Positions 1-5,510 of a DNA stretch of 5,510 nucleotides are shown piece after piece. How positions within the stretch are numbered: position 1 is the first letter of the stretch; each line of letters starts with the position of its first letter. The notes beneath the pieces were generated by a model that did no database searches, was not told the origin of the DNA, and saw only the letters and a list, made by a program, of their open reading frames with translations. Made by a program: the position numbers and the translations under genes. Where the stretch lies: the NCBI GenBank assembly GCA_937892315.1, contig CALAVF010000024.1, forward strand, positions 1 to 5,510, written 5' to 3'. This DNA comes from an uncultured Prevotellaceae bacterium. Lineage in GTDB: Bacteria; Bacteroidota; Bacteroidia; Bacteroidales; Bacteroidaceae.

Positions 1-64
1 TTATTAAATACAATTAAAATAAATATAAATGATTATTAGTATTTATTTTAATTGTATTTAATAA
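1..64. repeat. Perfect 25-bp inverted repeat with 14-nt loop at the left edge
   Basis: Positions 1-25 are the exact reverse complement of positions 40-64, separated by a 14-nt spacer (26-39). The arms are almost pure A/T with only two G/C bases each. The repeat starts at the first base of the window, so the left arm may continue outside it. It lies about 145 bp downstream of the stop of the minus-strand gene ending at 209, and a fold-back structure there could be a natural A/T-rich 3' flank. Because the right edge also ends in a perfect palindrome, a fold-back copying artefact is an equally good explanation. The rest of the flank (65-208) is A/T-rich and shows nothing recognisable. Confidence 0.9.
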
Positions 65-208
65 TTTTATAATATTATTTAATCAAATAATAATAGTTAA
101 TAAATATAACAAAAGTTCTTATGTTATTACATATATATAACTTAAAGGAAAATTTGATACAATATAAGTCGAAAATATAATTTAATTATAATATTTATGT
201 ATTCATAA

Positions 209-1432
209 TTATTTATTTTTGTCATTTACAACTTTATACATTTCAGCCTCTTTTTGTCTTTTTAATTGATATTCAAAATTTTTATTTAACATATTAATTT
301 CTTTTTCTTGCATTAAATTTTGTTGATATATTTGTTGCATTATCATAGGATTTGTATTTTGCATCATTAAAGGATATGGCATCATTGGCATTGGAGGTTG
401 CATAAATTGATTTGGCGCAGGGATTGGAATTCCTCCCATTTGATTCATTTGATTTGCTTTGATTTGGTTTATTTGATTCATTTGCATTAATTGCAATTGA
501 AATTGTTGTAGTTGGATTGGATTAACCATTGGTCCCATCATCATTGGATTCATAATAAAAGGATTTATATTTTGCATGTTGTTTTTTGGGTTATTGTAAT
601 AATAGTTATTATTTCGTTTTTTATTATTATTTTTAAAATATTGATTATTTTTTTTCAAATTTTTTTTATAGTTTTGATTATAATTATTATTATTTGATTC
701 TGGAGTTGATTTTTCTTCATTTTCATTTGATTTATTTTCGTTATTATTATTTTGAACTTCACTGTTTTTTATAATATCACTCAAAACTTTTTCATCTAAT
801 ATTTTGTCTTGATTTTTCCTAGTAATTATAACCTTTGTTTGCTGCTTGTTATTTTTCTTTTCTTTAGATTTATTTTTATTTTTCTCTTCAGTCTCTTCTT
901 TCTCACTTTTATTATCTTCATTTTTATCAGCCTTTGATTTTTCTTTTATCTCTTTGCCTACTTCACTTTCTTTCTTTTCTTTATTTTCTTTGCTTTTATT
1001 GTCATTTTTTTTCATATCTGATTTTGATTCTAGAATAATTTGTTCAATATTAGGGTCATTTGGGTCCACAAAATCTCCTTCGAAAACATCTTCTTCTAAA
1101 ACATCAGAATCATTTAATTCTTTTAAGTCAAATTCATTTTTTATATGTTCGCCATGAAATTCATCATCATTATCATATTCATCAAAATCATCTTCTTTTT
1201 CACTTTCATAACAATTATTGTCATTATCCCATCCTTTTCCAGGTACATAAACACCATTATCATCGTAATATCCACCATGTTTATCTAATCCTTGTCTATT
1301 AAAGTAAACTTCATCGGGATCCCAAAAAGAACCATTTGGAGTAATGAAAAAACCATCTTCATCATATTCTCCTTTTATATCTTCATTCCATTCTCTTTCT
1401 ATAAAAACTGACTCTTTTTTTTGTTCCTTCAT
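209..1432 (-). CDS. Low-complexity, eukaryote-like protein of unknown function (407 aa)
   Basis: I do not recognise a named family. Four zones are visible. Residues about 1-76 form a Gly/Tyr/Trp/Asp-rich head in which a short motif occurs twice: Y23-D-E-D-G-F-F-I-T-P then W37-D, and Y56-D-D-N-G-V-Y-V-P then W68-D. Residues about 77-135 are strongly acidic. Residues about 136-240 are a Lys/Glu/Ser/Asn charged stretch that is probably disordered or helical. Residues about 245-375 are Asn-rich and then Met/Gln/Pro/Asn-rich, resembling a prion-like or RNA-granule tail, followed by a charged, possibly coiled-coil end (376-407). There is no signal peptide or membrane segment. The ORF is unbroken, starts at ATG after an A/T-only leader and ends in TAA. 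Glutamine is encoded by CAA/CAG and no stop codon occurs in frame, so nothing suggests a reassigned code. Composition and codon use are wholly unlike the genes to the right. It is probably a real gene of an A/T-rich protist or anaerobic fungus; the host assignment is inference. Confidence 0.72.
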   Translation of the reverse strand: MKEQKKESVFIEREWNEDIKGEYDEDGFFITPNGSFWDPDEVYFNRQGLDKHGGYYDDNGVYVPGKGWDNDNNCYESEKEDDFDEYDNDDEFHGEHIKNEFDLKELNDSDVLEEDVFEGDFVDPNDPNIEQIILESKSDMKKNDNKSKENKEKKESEVGKEIKEKSKADKNEDNKSEKEETEEKNKNKSKEKKNNKQQTKVIITRKNQDKILDEKVLSDIIKNSEVQNNNNENKSNENEEKSTPESNNNNYNQNYKKNLKKNNQYFKNNNKKRNNNYYYNNPKNNMQNINPFIMNPMMMGPMVNPIQLQQFQLQLMQMNQINQIKANQMNQMGGIPIPAPNQFMQPPMPMMPYPLMMQNTNPMIMQQIYQQNLMQEKEINMLNKNFEYQLKRQKEAEMYKVVNDKNK

Positions 1433-1550
1433 TTAAAATTGAATAAAAATTAATTTATTTGTGAATTTTTAAAAACAGATAACCTGAATTTAATTTTATG
1501 TAAATAAATAATACATATTATTAAATAAAATATAATATATAAATATATAA
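1433..1550. other. A/T-rich upstream flank of the eukaryote-like gene
   Basis: This stretch is nearly all A and T and lies immediately upstream of the ATG at 1432 (minus strand). It would contain the promoter and 5' leader of that gene, but no element can be told apart from the background. No bacterial promoter motif or coding potential is evident. It ends where the composition changes sharply at about 1551. Confidence 0.5.
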
Positions 1551-1562
1551 TACGCGCGAGCG
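1545..1562. other. Probable junction between two unrelated DNAs
   Basis: Within a few bases the sequence changes from A/T-only text (through about 1550) to a C/G run, cgcgcgagcg, at 1553-1562, and stays mixed in composition to the end of the window. Gene style changes at the same place: an Asn/Lys-rich eukaryote-like ORF on the left, a compact bacterial operon with bacterial terminators on the right. No direct repeat, transposase, integrase or attachment site is visible at the boundary. An assembly or amplification chimera is the simplest reading. The exact base is uncertain, because some Bacteroidota intergenic DNA is itself A/T-rich next to CG runs. Confidence 0.6.
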
Positions 1563-1596
1563 TGAGGAGAGAAAAAAAACGAAAAAACCAGGAGAC

Positions 1597-1618
1597 AAAA
1601 AACCCGCACGGCCGTGCA
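1597..1618 (-). terminator. Possible intrinsic terminator (weak)
   Basis: The 12-bp palindrome gcacggccgtgc lies at 1606-1617. Read on the minus strand it is followed by GGG and six T (1602-1597). As a hairpin it gives about four to six pairs around a GGCC loop, counting one G-U pair, so it is shorter than the terminator at 1906-1945. Further T runs follow on the minus strand (1587-1572). It lies downstream of the tandem array for minus-strand transcription and could stop a transcript crossing that array, but no gene is seen there. Confidence 0.35.
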
Positions 1619-1620
1619 GC

Positions 1621-1775
1621 CTCCTGCCCGATGGGGGTGGCAACTCCTACCCGATAGGGATGGCGACTCCTGCCCGATAAGGGTGGGTGACTATAGCCCG
1701 ATGGCTGTCGCTTCCCAAGCCCGACAGGTCGGACGTCTCCTGCCCGATGTGGCAAAAATTTTGTCGGGCTACAGG
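1621..1775. repeat. Tandem array of six 23-24-bp units with an inverted seventh copy
   Basis: Six degenerate direct units follow one another, each with the core CCCGAT or CCCGAC. The cores start at 1627, 1650, 1673, 1697, 1720 and 1743, giving spacings of 23, 23, 24, 23 and 23 bp. Units 1, 2, 3 and 6 begin CTCCTG or CTCCTA; units 4 and 5 are more diverged. After unit 6 a partial copy lies in the opposite orientation (about 1763-1775, tcgggctacagg), so that gcccga at 1742-1747 can pair with tcgggc at 1764-1769. There are no unique spacers of 30 bp or more, so this is not a CRISPR array. The function is unknown. It lies between the bacterial operon's terminator and the composition junction. Confidence 0.85.
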
Positions 1776-1905
1776 CACCACAGGCATACCGCCAAGGTCC
1801 TCTGGGCGTTGAAGAATAGCGAAGCGTACAGAACTTAAATCAAGAAAGATGGCACAGATTGAGGACGAGGAACTTTAATTGCCAAGAAGCAAGATTAAGT
1901 ACCAG
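1776..1905. other. Intergenic stretch with no recognisable gene
   Basis: This lies between the tandem array and the operon terminator and has bacterial-type composition. Open frames crossing it on either strand are short, run into the repeats or the terminator hairpin, and encode no recognisable protein. A nine-codon ORF (ATG at 1849, TAA ending at 1878) is too short to support. I see no tRNA, riboswitch or clear promoter here. Confidence 0.5.
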
Positions 1906-1945
1906 AAAAAAATGCCCCCAAGGTCGTGTGACTTTGGGGGCATTT
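1906..1945 (-). terminator. Intrinsic terminator of the gpsA-pgi-fprA operon
   Basis: A perfect 12-bp stem pairs 1910-1921 with 1934-1945 around a 12-nt loop; its core is five G-C pairs flanked by A/T pairs. Read on the minus strand the hairpin is followed by a run of T (1912-1906, overlapping the base of the stem). This is the classic layout of a Rho-independent terminator. It starts 21 bp after the fprA stop codon and marks the end of the minus-strand transcript. Confidence 0.9.
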
Positions 1946-1966
1946 GATATGGGGAGGGAATACCGT

Positions 1967-3178
1967 TTATTCGGCGAGAAGTGCATCTGCCAACACTTTG
2001 AGGTCTTCGATGGTCTTGGCTTTGACGGTCGATTCGATGCTGACGAGCGGCTCGACAATGGTGATGTTTTTCATCGCCTCCATCGCTTCACGCATCTTCT
2101 TGCCAGCAGCAGGTGCCCAAGTGCCGTTCTCGACAAAGGCAACCTTGCGGTTCTGGTAGGTCTTGATGCGGAGATGGTTGATGAAGTCCTCCATGATGGG
2201 CATGATGCCACCATCGTAGGTAGGCGCACAGAGCACCAAACGGTCATAGCGGAAAGCGTCTTCCACGGCTTCGTGCAGATCGTCACGAGCGATGTCGGAT
2301 GTGGACACTTTCACTTTTGAAAAGTTCTTCGGAGCGTTGCCCGAAGTGCTCTTCTCCTTGATGATGTCAGCCAGTTTCAAGGCAGCCTTGGCGGTGTTGC
2401 CATGCAAGGAGCAGTAAGCAATGAAGATGCCCTTGTCTTCTGGCTCGTACTTGCTCCAGGTGTCGTAAAGACCGATGTAGTAGCCAAGATCTTCAGAGAG
2501 GACAGGACCATGCAGCGGACAAATCTGCTGAATGTCGAGCGTTGCCGCCTTCTTGAGCAGATTCTGCACCATCGCACCATACTTGCCGACGATGTTGAAG
2601 TAGTAGCGACGTGCCTCGCAAGCCCAACCTTCATCGTCCTCTTCCTCTTTGCTGAGAGCACCGAACTTACCGAAACCATCAGCCGCAAAGAGAATCTTCG
2701 CCTTCTGGTCGTAGGTGACCATCACCTCTGGCCAGTGTACCATCGGAGCCATGAAGAACTGGAGGGTGTGTTCGCCCAGCGAGAGGGTTTCACCTTCCTT
2801 CACCACTTGCAGACGAGTGCCGAAATCGACATCGAAGAAACGCTTGAACATCGCCACCGCCTTCTGCGAGCAGACAGCCGTCATGTTGGGATATTTGTCC
2901 ATGATGAACTTCACGCTGCCGCCGTGGTCGGGTTCCAAGTGCTGCACAATCAGGTAGTCGGGTGTCTTGCCGCCAAGAGCCGTTTCGAGGTTCTTCACCC
3001 ATTCGTCTGTCTTGCGGGCATCCACCGAGTCCATGATGGCGACCTTCTCATCCTCAATCAGATAGGAGTTGTAGGACATGCCCAGCGGCACTTCGTACTG
3101 TCCTTCGAAGAGGTCGATGTCAAGGTCATCCACACCGATGTATTTCACACCAGGAGCAACAATATCGTATTTCACCAT
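1967..3178 (-). CDS. fprA: A-type flavoprotein (flavodiiron protein), oxygen/NO reductase
   Basis: The protein has 403 residues, the usual length of a two-domain flavodiiron protein. The N-terminal metallo-beta-lactamase-like domain (about 30-245) carries the full set of diiron ligands: H80-x-E82-x-D84-H85, then H148 in MVHWPE, D167 in AADGFG and H223 in PLHGP. The C-terminal flavodoxin domain (about 250-400) begins with the FMN-phosphate loop Y255-C-S-L-H-G-N-T262. Family members are cytosolic and reduce O2 to water or NO to N2O, taking electrons from rubredoxin or a similar partner; no partner gene is in this window, and the protein has no fused rubredoxin or flavin-reductase domain. The ATG lies 20 bp after the pgi stop, so the two are very likely co-transcribed. 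The spacer is A/T-rich without a Shine-Dalgarno sequence, as is common in Bacteroidota. The choice between oxygen and NO as physiological substrate cannot be read from the sequence. Confidence 0.95.
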   Translation of the reverse strand: MVKYDIVAPGVKYIGVDDLDIDLFEGQYEVPLGMSYNSYLIEDEKVAIMDSVDARKTDEWVKNLETALGGKTPDYLIVQHLEPDHGGSVKFIMDKYPNMTAVCSQKAVAMFKRFFDVDFGTRLQVVKEGETLSLGEHTLQFFMAPMVHWPEVMVTYDQKAKILFAADGFGKFGALSKEEEDDEGWACEARRYYFNIVGKYGAMVQNLLKKAATLDIQQICPLHGPVLSEDLGYYIGLYDTWSKYEPEDKGIFIAYCSLHGNTAKAALKLADIIKEKSTSGNAPKNFSKVKVSTSDIARDDLHEAVEDAFRYDRLVLCAPTYDGGIMPIMEDFINHLRIKTYQNRKVAFVENGTWAPAAGKKMREAMEAMKNITIVEPLVSIESTVKAKTIEDLKVLADALLAE

Positions 3179-3198
3179 ATTTATTTACGATTTGACAA

Positions 3199-4533
3199 TT
3201 ACTTTAGTCTTTCCTGAATCGCTTTGCTTTCTGCTTCATAGCCAGGCTTGTTCAGCAGGGCAAACATGTTCTTCTTGTAGGCCTCTACACCAGGCTGGTT
3301 GAATGGATTGACACCAAGGATGAGACCAGAGATGCCACAACCCTTCTCGAAGAAGTAGATGAGTTGACCGATGTTGTACTCGTCAAGTTTCTCGATGGAG
3401 ATTCGGATGTTGGGCACACCACCGTCCACGTGAGCCAACTGAGTGCCGAGTTCTGCCATCTTGTTCACCTCGTCGATACGCTTGCCAGCCAAGAAGTTCA
3501 GACCGTCAAGGTTCTCTTCGTCGGAAGGAACAGCAAGACTACAGTTAGGCTTCTCTACCGAGATGACAGTCTCGAAGATGGTACGTTCGCCGTCCTGAAT
3601 CCACTGCCCCATCGAGTGCAGGTCGGTCGTGAGGTCAACTGATGCAGGGAAGATGCCCTTGCCGTCCTTACCCTCGCTCTCGCCATAGAGTTGCTTCCAC
3701 CACTCGCCAAGGTTGTGAAGTTTGGGCTGATAGTTTGCCATAATCTCAATCTTCTTGCCACTCTGATAGATGGCGTTGCGAGTTGCGGCATAAACAGCAG
3801 CAGGATTCTCAGCACATGGCACCTTGATGTCGCACTGAGCCTCCATATCCTGAGCACCCTTCACCAGTGCGGCGATATCGAAGCCAGCCACTGCGATAGG
3901 CAGCAGACCTACAGGTGTGAGCACAGAGAAGCGACCACCCACATTGTCAGGGATGATGAAAGACTTGTAGCCCTCTTTGTCAGCCGTTGTGCGGGCAGCA
4001 CCCTTCTTGGCATCCGTGATGGCAACAATCACCTTCTTAGCCTCTTCCTTGCCACGCTGGTCCTCACACATCTTCTTCAAGAGACGGAACGTGATGGCAG
4101 TCTCTGTTGTTGTACCAGACTTGGAGATGTTGATGACACCGAACTTCACGCCTTTCAGATAGCCAATCAGTTCTGAGAGGTAATCCTCGCCGATGTTGTT
4201 ACCAGCGAAGAGGATGCGTGGAGCATCTGATGGCTGCAACCAGCCGAAACTGTTGGACAGAGCGTCAATCACCATGCGGGCACCGAGGTAGGAGCCGCCG
4301 ATACCTGCCACCACCACAGCCTCGCAGTTCTCTTTCAGCACCTTAGCCGTCTCGTTGATTTCGGCAATGAATGCTGGAGTGATGGAACTTGGGAGGTGCA
4401 GCCAACCCAAAAAGTCATTACCTGGACATGTGCCCTGCTCAAGAGCCTCCTGAGCAGCCTTCACTTGAGGTTCGAGTGCCTCGATGGCACCTGCTGCCAC
4501 AAACTGAGCAGCCTTTGAAATGTTAATCTTCAT
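3199..4533 (-). CDS. pgi: Glucose-6-phosphate isomerase
   Basis: This cytosolic glycolysis and gluconeogenesis enzyme interconverts glucose 6-phosphate and fructose 6-phosphate. At 444 residues it is the short bacterial form, comparable to Geobacillus Pgi. Two SIS sugar-phosphate domains are visible: [10 protein letters not shown] at 77-86 and the phosphate-binding SKSGTTTET at 137-145. Both classic family signatures are present: [14 protein letters not shown] (196-209) and the [19 protein letters not shown] region (403-421). The likely catalytic residues E285, H306 and K420 keep the same spacing (21 and 114) as E290, H311 and K425 of the Geobacillus enzyme. The ATG at 4533 gives the expected N-terminus (MKINISKA). 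There is no Shine-Dalgarno motif, only A/T-rich sequence upstream. It lies between gpsA (61-bp gap) and fprA (20-bp gap) on the same strand. The gene is complete, with no oddities. Confidence 0.98.
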   Translation of the reverse strand: MKINISKAAQFVAAGAIEALEPQVKAAQEALEQGTCPGNDFLGWLHLPSSITPAFIAEINETAKVLKENCEAVVVAGIGGSYLGARMVIDALSNSFGWLQPSDAPRILFAGNNIGEDYLSELIGYLKGVKFGVINISKSGTTTETAITFRLLKKMCEDQRGKEEAKKVIVAITDAKKGAARTTADKEGYKSFIIPDNVGGRFSVLTPVGLLPIAVAGFDIAALVKGAQDMEAQCDIKVPCAENPAAVYAATRNAIYQSGKKIEIMANYQPKLHNLGEWWKQLYGESEGKDGKGIFPASVDLTTDLHSMGQWIQDGERTIFETVISVEKPNCSLAVPSDEENLDGLNFLAGKRIDEVNKMAELGTQLAHVDGGVPNIRISIEKLDEYNIGQLIYFFEKGCGISGLILGVNPFNQPGVEAYKKNMFALLNKPGYEAESKAIQERLK

Positions 4534-4594
4534 AATCGTATAAATTTACTAAATGAACTACGTTTCTTTTTTTTGCGGCAAGCCGCAACCCTCA
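4534..4594 (-). promoter_or_regulatory. gpsA-pgi spacer with a short hairpin and A/T-rich pgi leader
   Basis: Just after the gpsA stop codon a 7-bp inverted repeat, TTGCGGC and GCCGCAA, occupies 4573-4579 and 4582-4588. In the minus-strand transcript it is followed by A residues (complement of the T run 4567-4574), not U, so it is not a normal intrinsic terminator in the operon direction. It could protect or process the mRNA. Closer to pgi, TAAATTTA at 4541-4548 partly resembles the Bacteroidota -7 element TAnnTTTG, but no matching TTTG upstream element is seen, so a separate pgi promoter is only a possibility. Confidence 0.3.
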
Positions 4595-5482
4595 TCACCT
4601 AAATGAATCACTCAATATCTTAATCTCCACACTCGGAGAGATTTTCTCGTAGAGGATGTTGTACACCGCATCCAGAATCGGCATGTTCACATGATACCGC
4701 TTGTTGAGAATCTTCATACAGTTGGTGCCATAGTAGCCCTCCGCTATCATCTCCATCTCCAGTTGTGCCGTCTTCACCGAGTACCCCTGCCCTATCATCG
4801 TACCAAACACACGGTTGCGGGAGAAGTTGGAGTACATCGTTACCAACAGGTCGCCCAGATAAGCCGAATCGCTCACGTGGCGTTCCTCTGGCTGCACCGC
4901 CGTGAGGAAACGCTTCATCTCCTGCAAAGCATTTGCCACCAGCACCGCCTGGAAGTTGTCGCCCAGTTTCAAACCATGGCACACACCTGCCGCAATGGCA
5001 TATACGTTCTTCAGCACCGACGAATACTCGATGCCCTCGATGTCGCACGACACACTGGTCTTCACATACTTGTTGGCAAACAAATCTGCCACCACCTGGG
5101 CATTCTCTTGGTCACGACATCCCACGGTCAAGTAGCACAAACGGTCGAGTGCCACCTCCTCCGCATGGCTGGGACCTCCGATGCACGCCACCTGCTCCTC
5201 CGGCACATTGTACTGACGCTGGAAGTAGCGGCTCACCGTCACACTCTCCTCTGGCACAATGCCCTTGATGGCAGTCACCACCATCTTCTCCCTCATGTTC
5301 GCCTTCAGTTTCTTCAGGTGGCTTTTGATGTAGGGCGACGGAATGACAAAGATGAGCGTATCGTTGTTCTTCACCACCTCGTTGATGTCACTTGAGAAGT
5401 TGATTCTATCGACATCGAAGTGAACGCCCGTCAGATAGGCAGGATTGTGGTGCAGACGCTTGAAGTCCTCGATGCGGTCGTC
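4595..5482 (-). CDS. gpsA: NAD(P)-dependent glycerol-3-phosphate dehydrogenase, 5' end missing
   Basis: The enzyme reduces dihydroxyacetone phosphate to sn-glycerol 3-phosphate, the phospholipid backbone precursor, in the cytosol. In-frame coding continues upstream of the GTG at 5377 without a stop, through residues recognisable from Bacteroidota GpsA (DDRIEDFKRLHHNPAYLTG), to the palindrome centre at 5483/5484. 295 residues are visible. About 35 N-terminal residues with the Gly-rich Rossmann nucleotide loop are absent. In visible-residue numbering, GGPSHAEE is at 102-109, and the catalytic residues are K158 (in LKNVYAIAAG), D211 (in YLGDL), and R222-N223 (in SRNRVFG). Their spacing (53 and 11) matches K210, D263, R274 and N275 of the Leishmania enzyme. 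The GTG at 5377 is not the real start. The break is caused by the end palindrome, not by decay of the gene: beyond 5483 the frame reads non-homologous residues and hits a stop at 5504-5506. It is the first visible gene of the operon. Confidence 0.95.
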   Translation of the reverse strand, partial: DDRIEDFKRLHHNPAYLTGVHFDVDRINFSSDINEVVKNNDTLIFVIPSPYIKSHLKKLKANMREKMVVTAIKGIVPEESVTVSRYFQRQYNVPEEQVACIGGPSHAEEVALDRLCYLTVGCRDQENAQVVADLFANKYVKTSVSCDIEGIEYSSVLKNVYAIAAGVCHGLKLGDNFQAVLVANALQEMKRFLTAVQPEERHVSDSAYLGDLLVTMYSNFSRNRVFGTMIGQGYSVKTAQLEMEMIAEGYYGTNCMKILNKRYHVNMPILDAVYNILYEKISPSVEIKILSDSFR

Positions 5483-5510
5483 GCGACGACCGCATCGAGG
5501 ACTTCAAGCG
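5457..5510. repeat. Perfect 54-bp palindrome at the right edge, probably a fold-back artefact
   Basis: Positions 5457-5483 (27 bp) are exactly repeated as their reverse complement at 5484-5510 with no spacer, ending on the last base of the window. The left arm is genuine gpsA coding sequence (reading DDRIEDFK); the right arm is the same sequence turned round, which destroys the gpsA frame. The native gene probably has cgtcgcgacg at this point (codons for Arg-Arg-Asp), itself a 10-bp palindrome able to prime self-copying. A real biological palindrome inside a conserved housekeeping gene is very unlikely. Confidence 0.93.

Noticed and set aside
512..1302. Plus-strand open frames opposite the low-complexity gene
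   Set aside because: They are Ile-, Phe-, Ser- or His-rich mirror products of Asn/Lys/Asp/Glu codons on the minus strand, with no independent evidence.
1..1550. Telomere or gene-sized chromosome end of a ciliate
   Set aside because: No C4A2, C4A4 or other tandem telomeric repeat is present at either edge; the left edge is an inverted repeat instead.
1621..1775. Possible CRISPR array
   Set aside because: The repeated units are only 23-24 bp, directly abutting and degenerate, with no unique spacers between constant repeats and no cas genes in the window.
1450..1838. Two open frames through the tandem repeats (101 aa on minus, 74 aa on plus)
   Set aside because: They exist because the 23-24-bp units happen to lack stops. 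One crosses from the repeats into the A/T-rich DNA over the likely junction, the translations are repeat-derived, and there is no recognisable domain or start signal.
1849..1878. Nine-codon ORF reading MAQIEDEEL on the plus strand
   Set aside because: It is too short to support as a gene and has no matching continuation in other frames; it could be chance.
2402..3217. 271-aa plus-strand open frame opposite fprA, and similar long frames opposite pgi and gpsA
   Set aside because: The minus-strand proteins have full-length family matches with intact catalytic residues; the opposite frames are low-information shadows.
5375..5377. GTG as the gpsA start codon
   Set aside because: Coding sequence recognisable as GpsA continues in frame for at least 35 more codons upstream, and starting here would remove part of the nucleotide-binding domain.
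1551..5483. Genuine horizontal transfer of the operon into a eukaryote
   Set aside because: Not excluded, but three intact bacterial genes with bacterial terminators, no composition drift, no insertion machinery and fold-back artefacts at both contig ends make a chimera more likely.

Overview
The window looks like two unrelated pieces of DNA joined near position 1550. Positions 1 to about 1550 are extremely A/T-rich and carry one intronless open reading frame for a low-complexity protein full of Asn, Lys, Glu, Met and Gln. This style is typical of A/T-rich microbial eukaryotes such as rumen ciliates or anaerobic fungi. Positions from about 1551 to 5483 have mixed base composition and carry an ordinary bacterial operon. 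The proteins, the lack of Shine-Dalgarno sequences and the A/T-rich start contexts point to a Bacteroidota bacterium, probably a Prevotella-like rumen or gut anaerobe. The assignments come from protein recognition only; no database search was run.

Layout. Positions 1-64 are a perfect 25-bp inverted repeat with a 14-nt loop, starting at the very first base. Positions 209-1432 (minus) encode the eukaryote-like 407-residue protein. Positions 1433-1550 are featureless A/T-rich DNA, and the composition switches abruptly at about 1551. Positions 1597-1618 hold a weak minus-strand terminator-like hairpin. Positions 1621-1775 hold a tandem array of six 23-24-bp units plus one inverted partial unit. 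Positions 1906-1945 are a strong intrinsic terminator for minus-strand transcription. The minus-strand operon then reads, in transcription order, gpsA (5' end missing), pgi and fprA, and ends at that terminator. Positions 5457-5510 form a perfect 54-bp palindrome with no loop, ending at the last base and breaking gpsA.

How the genes work together. GpsA makes sn-glycerol 3-phosphate for phospholipids from a glycolytic intermediate. Pgi interconverts glucose 6-phosphate and fructose 6-phosphate. FprA is a diiron/FMN flavoprotein that removes oxygen or nitric oxide in anaerobes. All three are standard housekeeping or stress genes with their catalytic residues intact.

I do not see a new biological system here. 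The main observations are signs of a chimeric or artefact-bearing contig (a eukaryote/bacterium junction and fold-back palindromes at both ends), an uncharacterised intergenic tandem repeat array, and a low-complexity eukaryote-like protein with a small internally repeated head.
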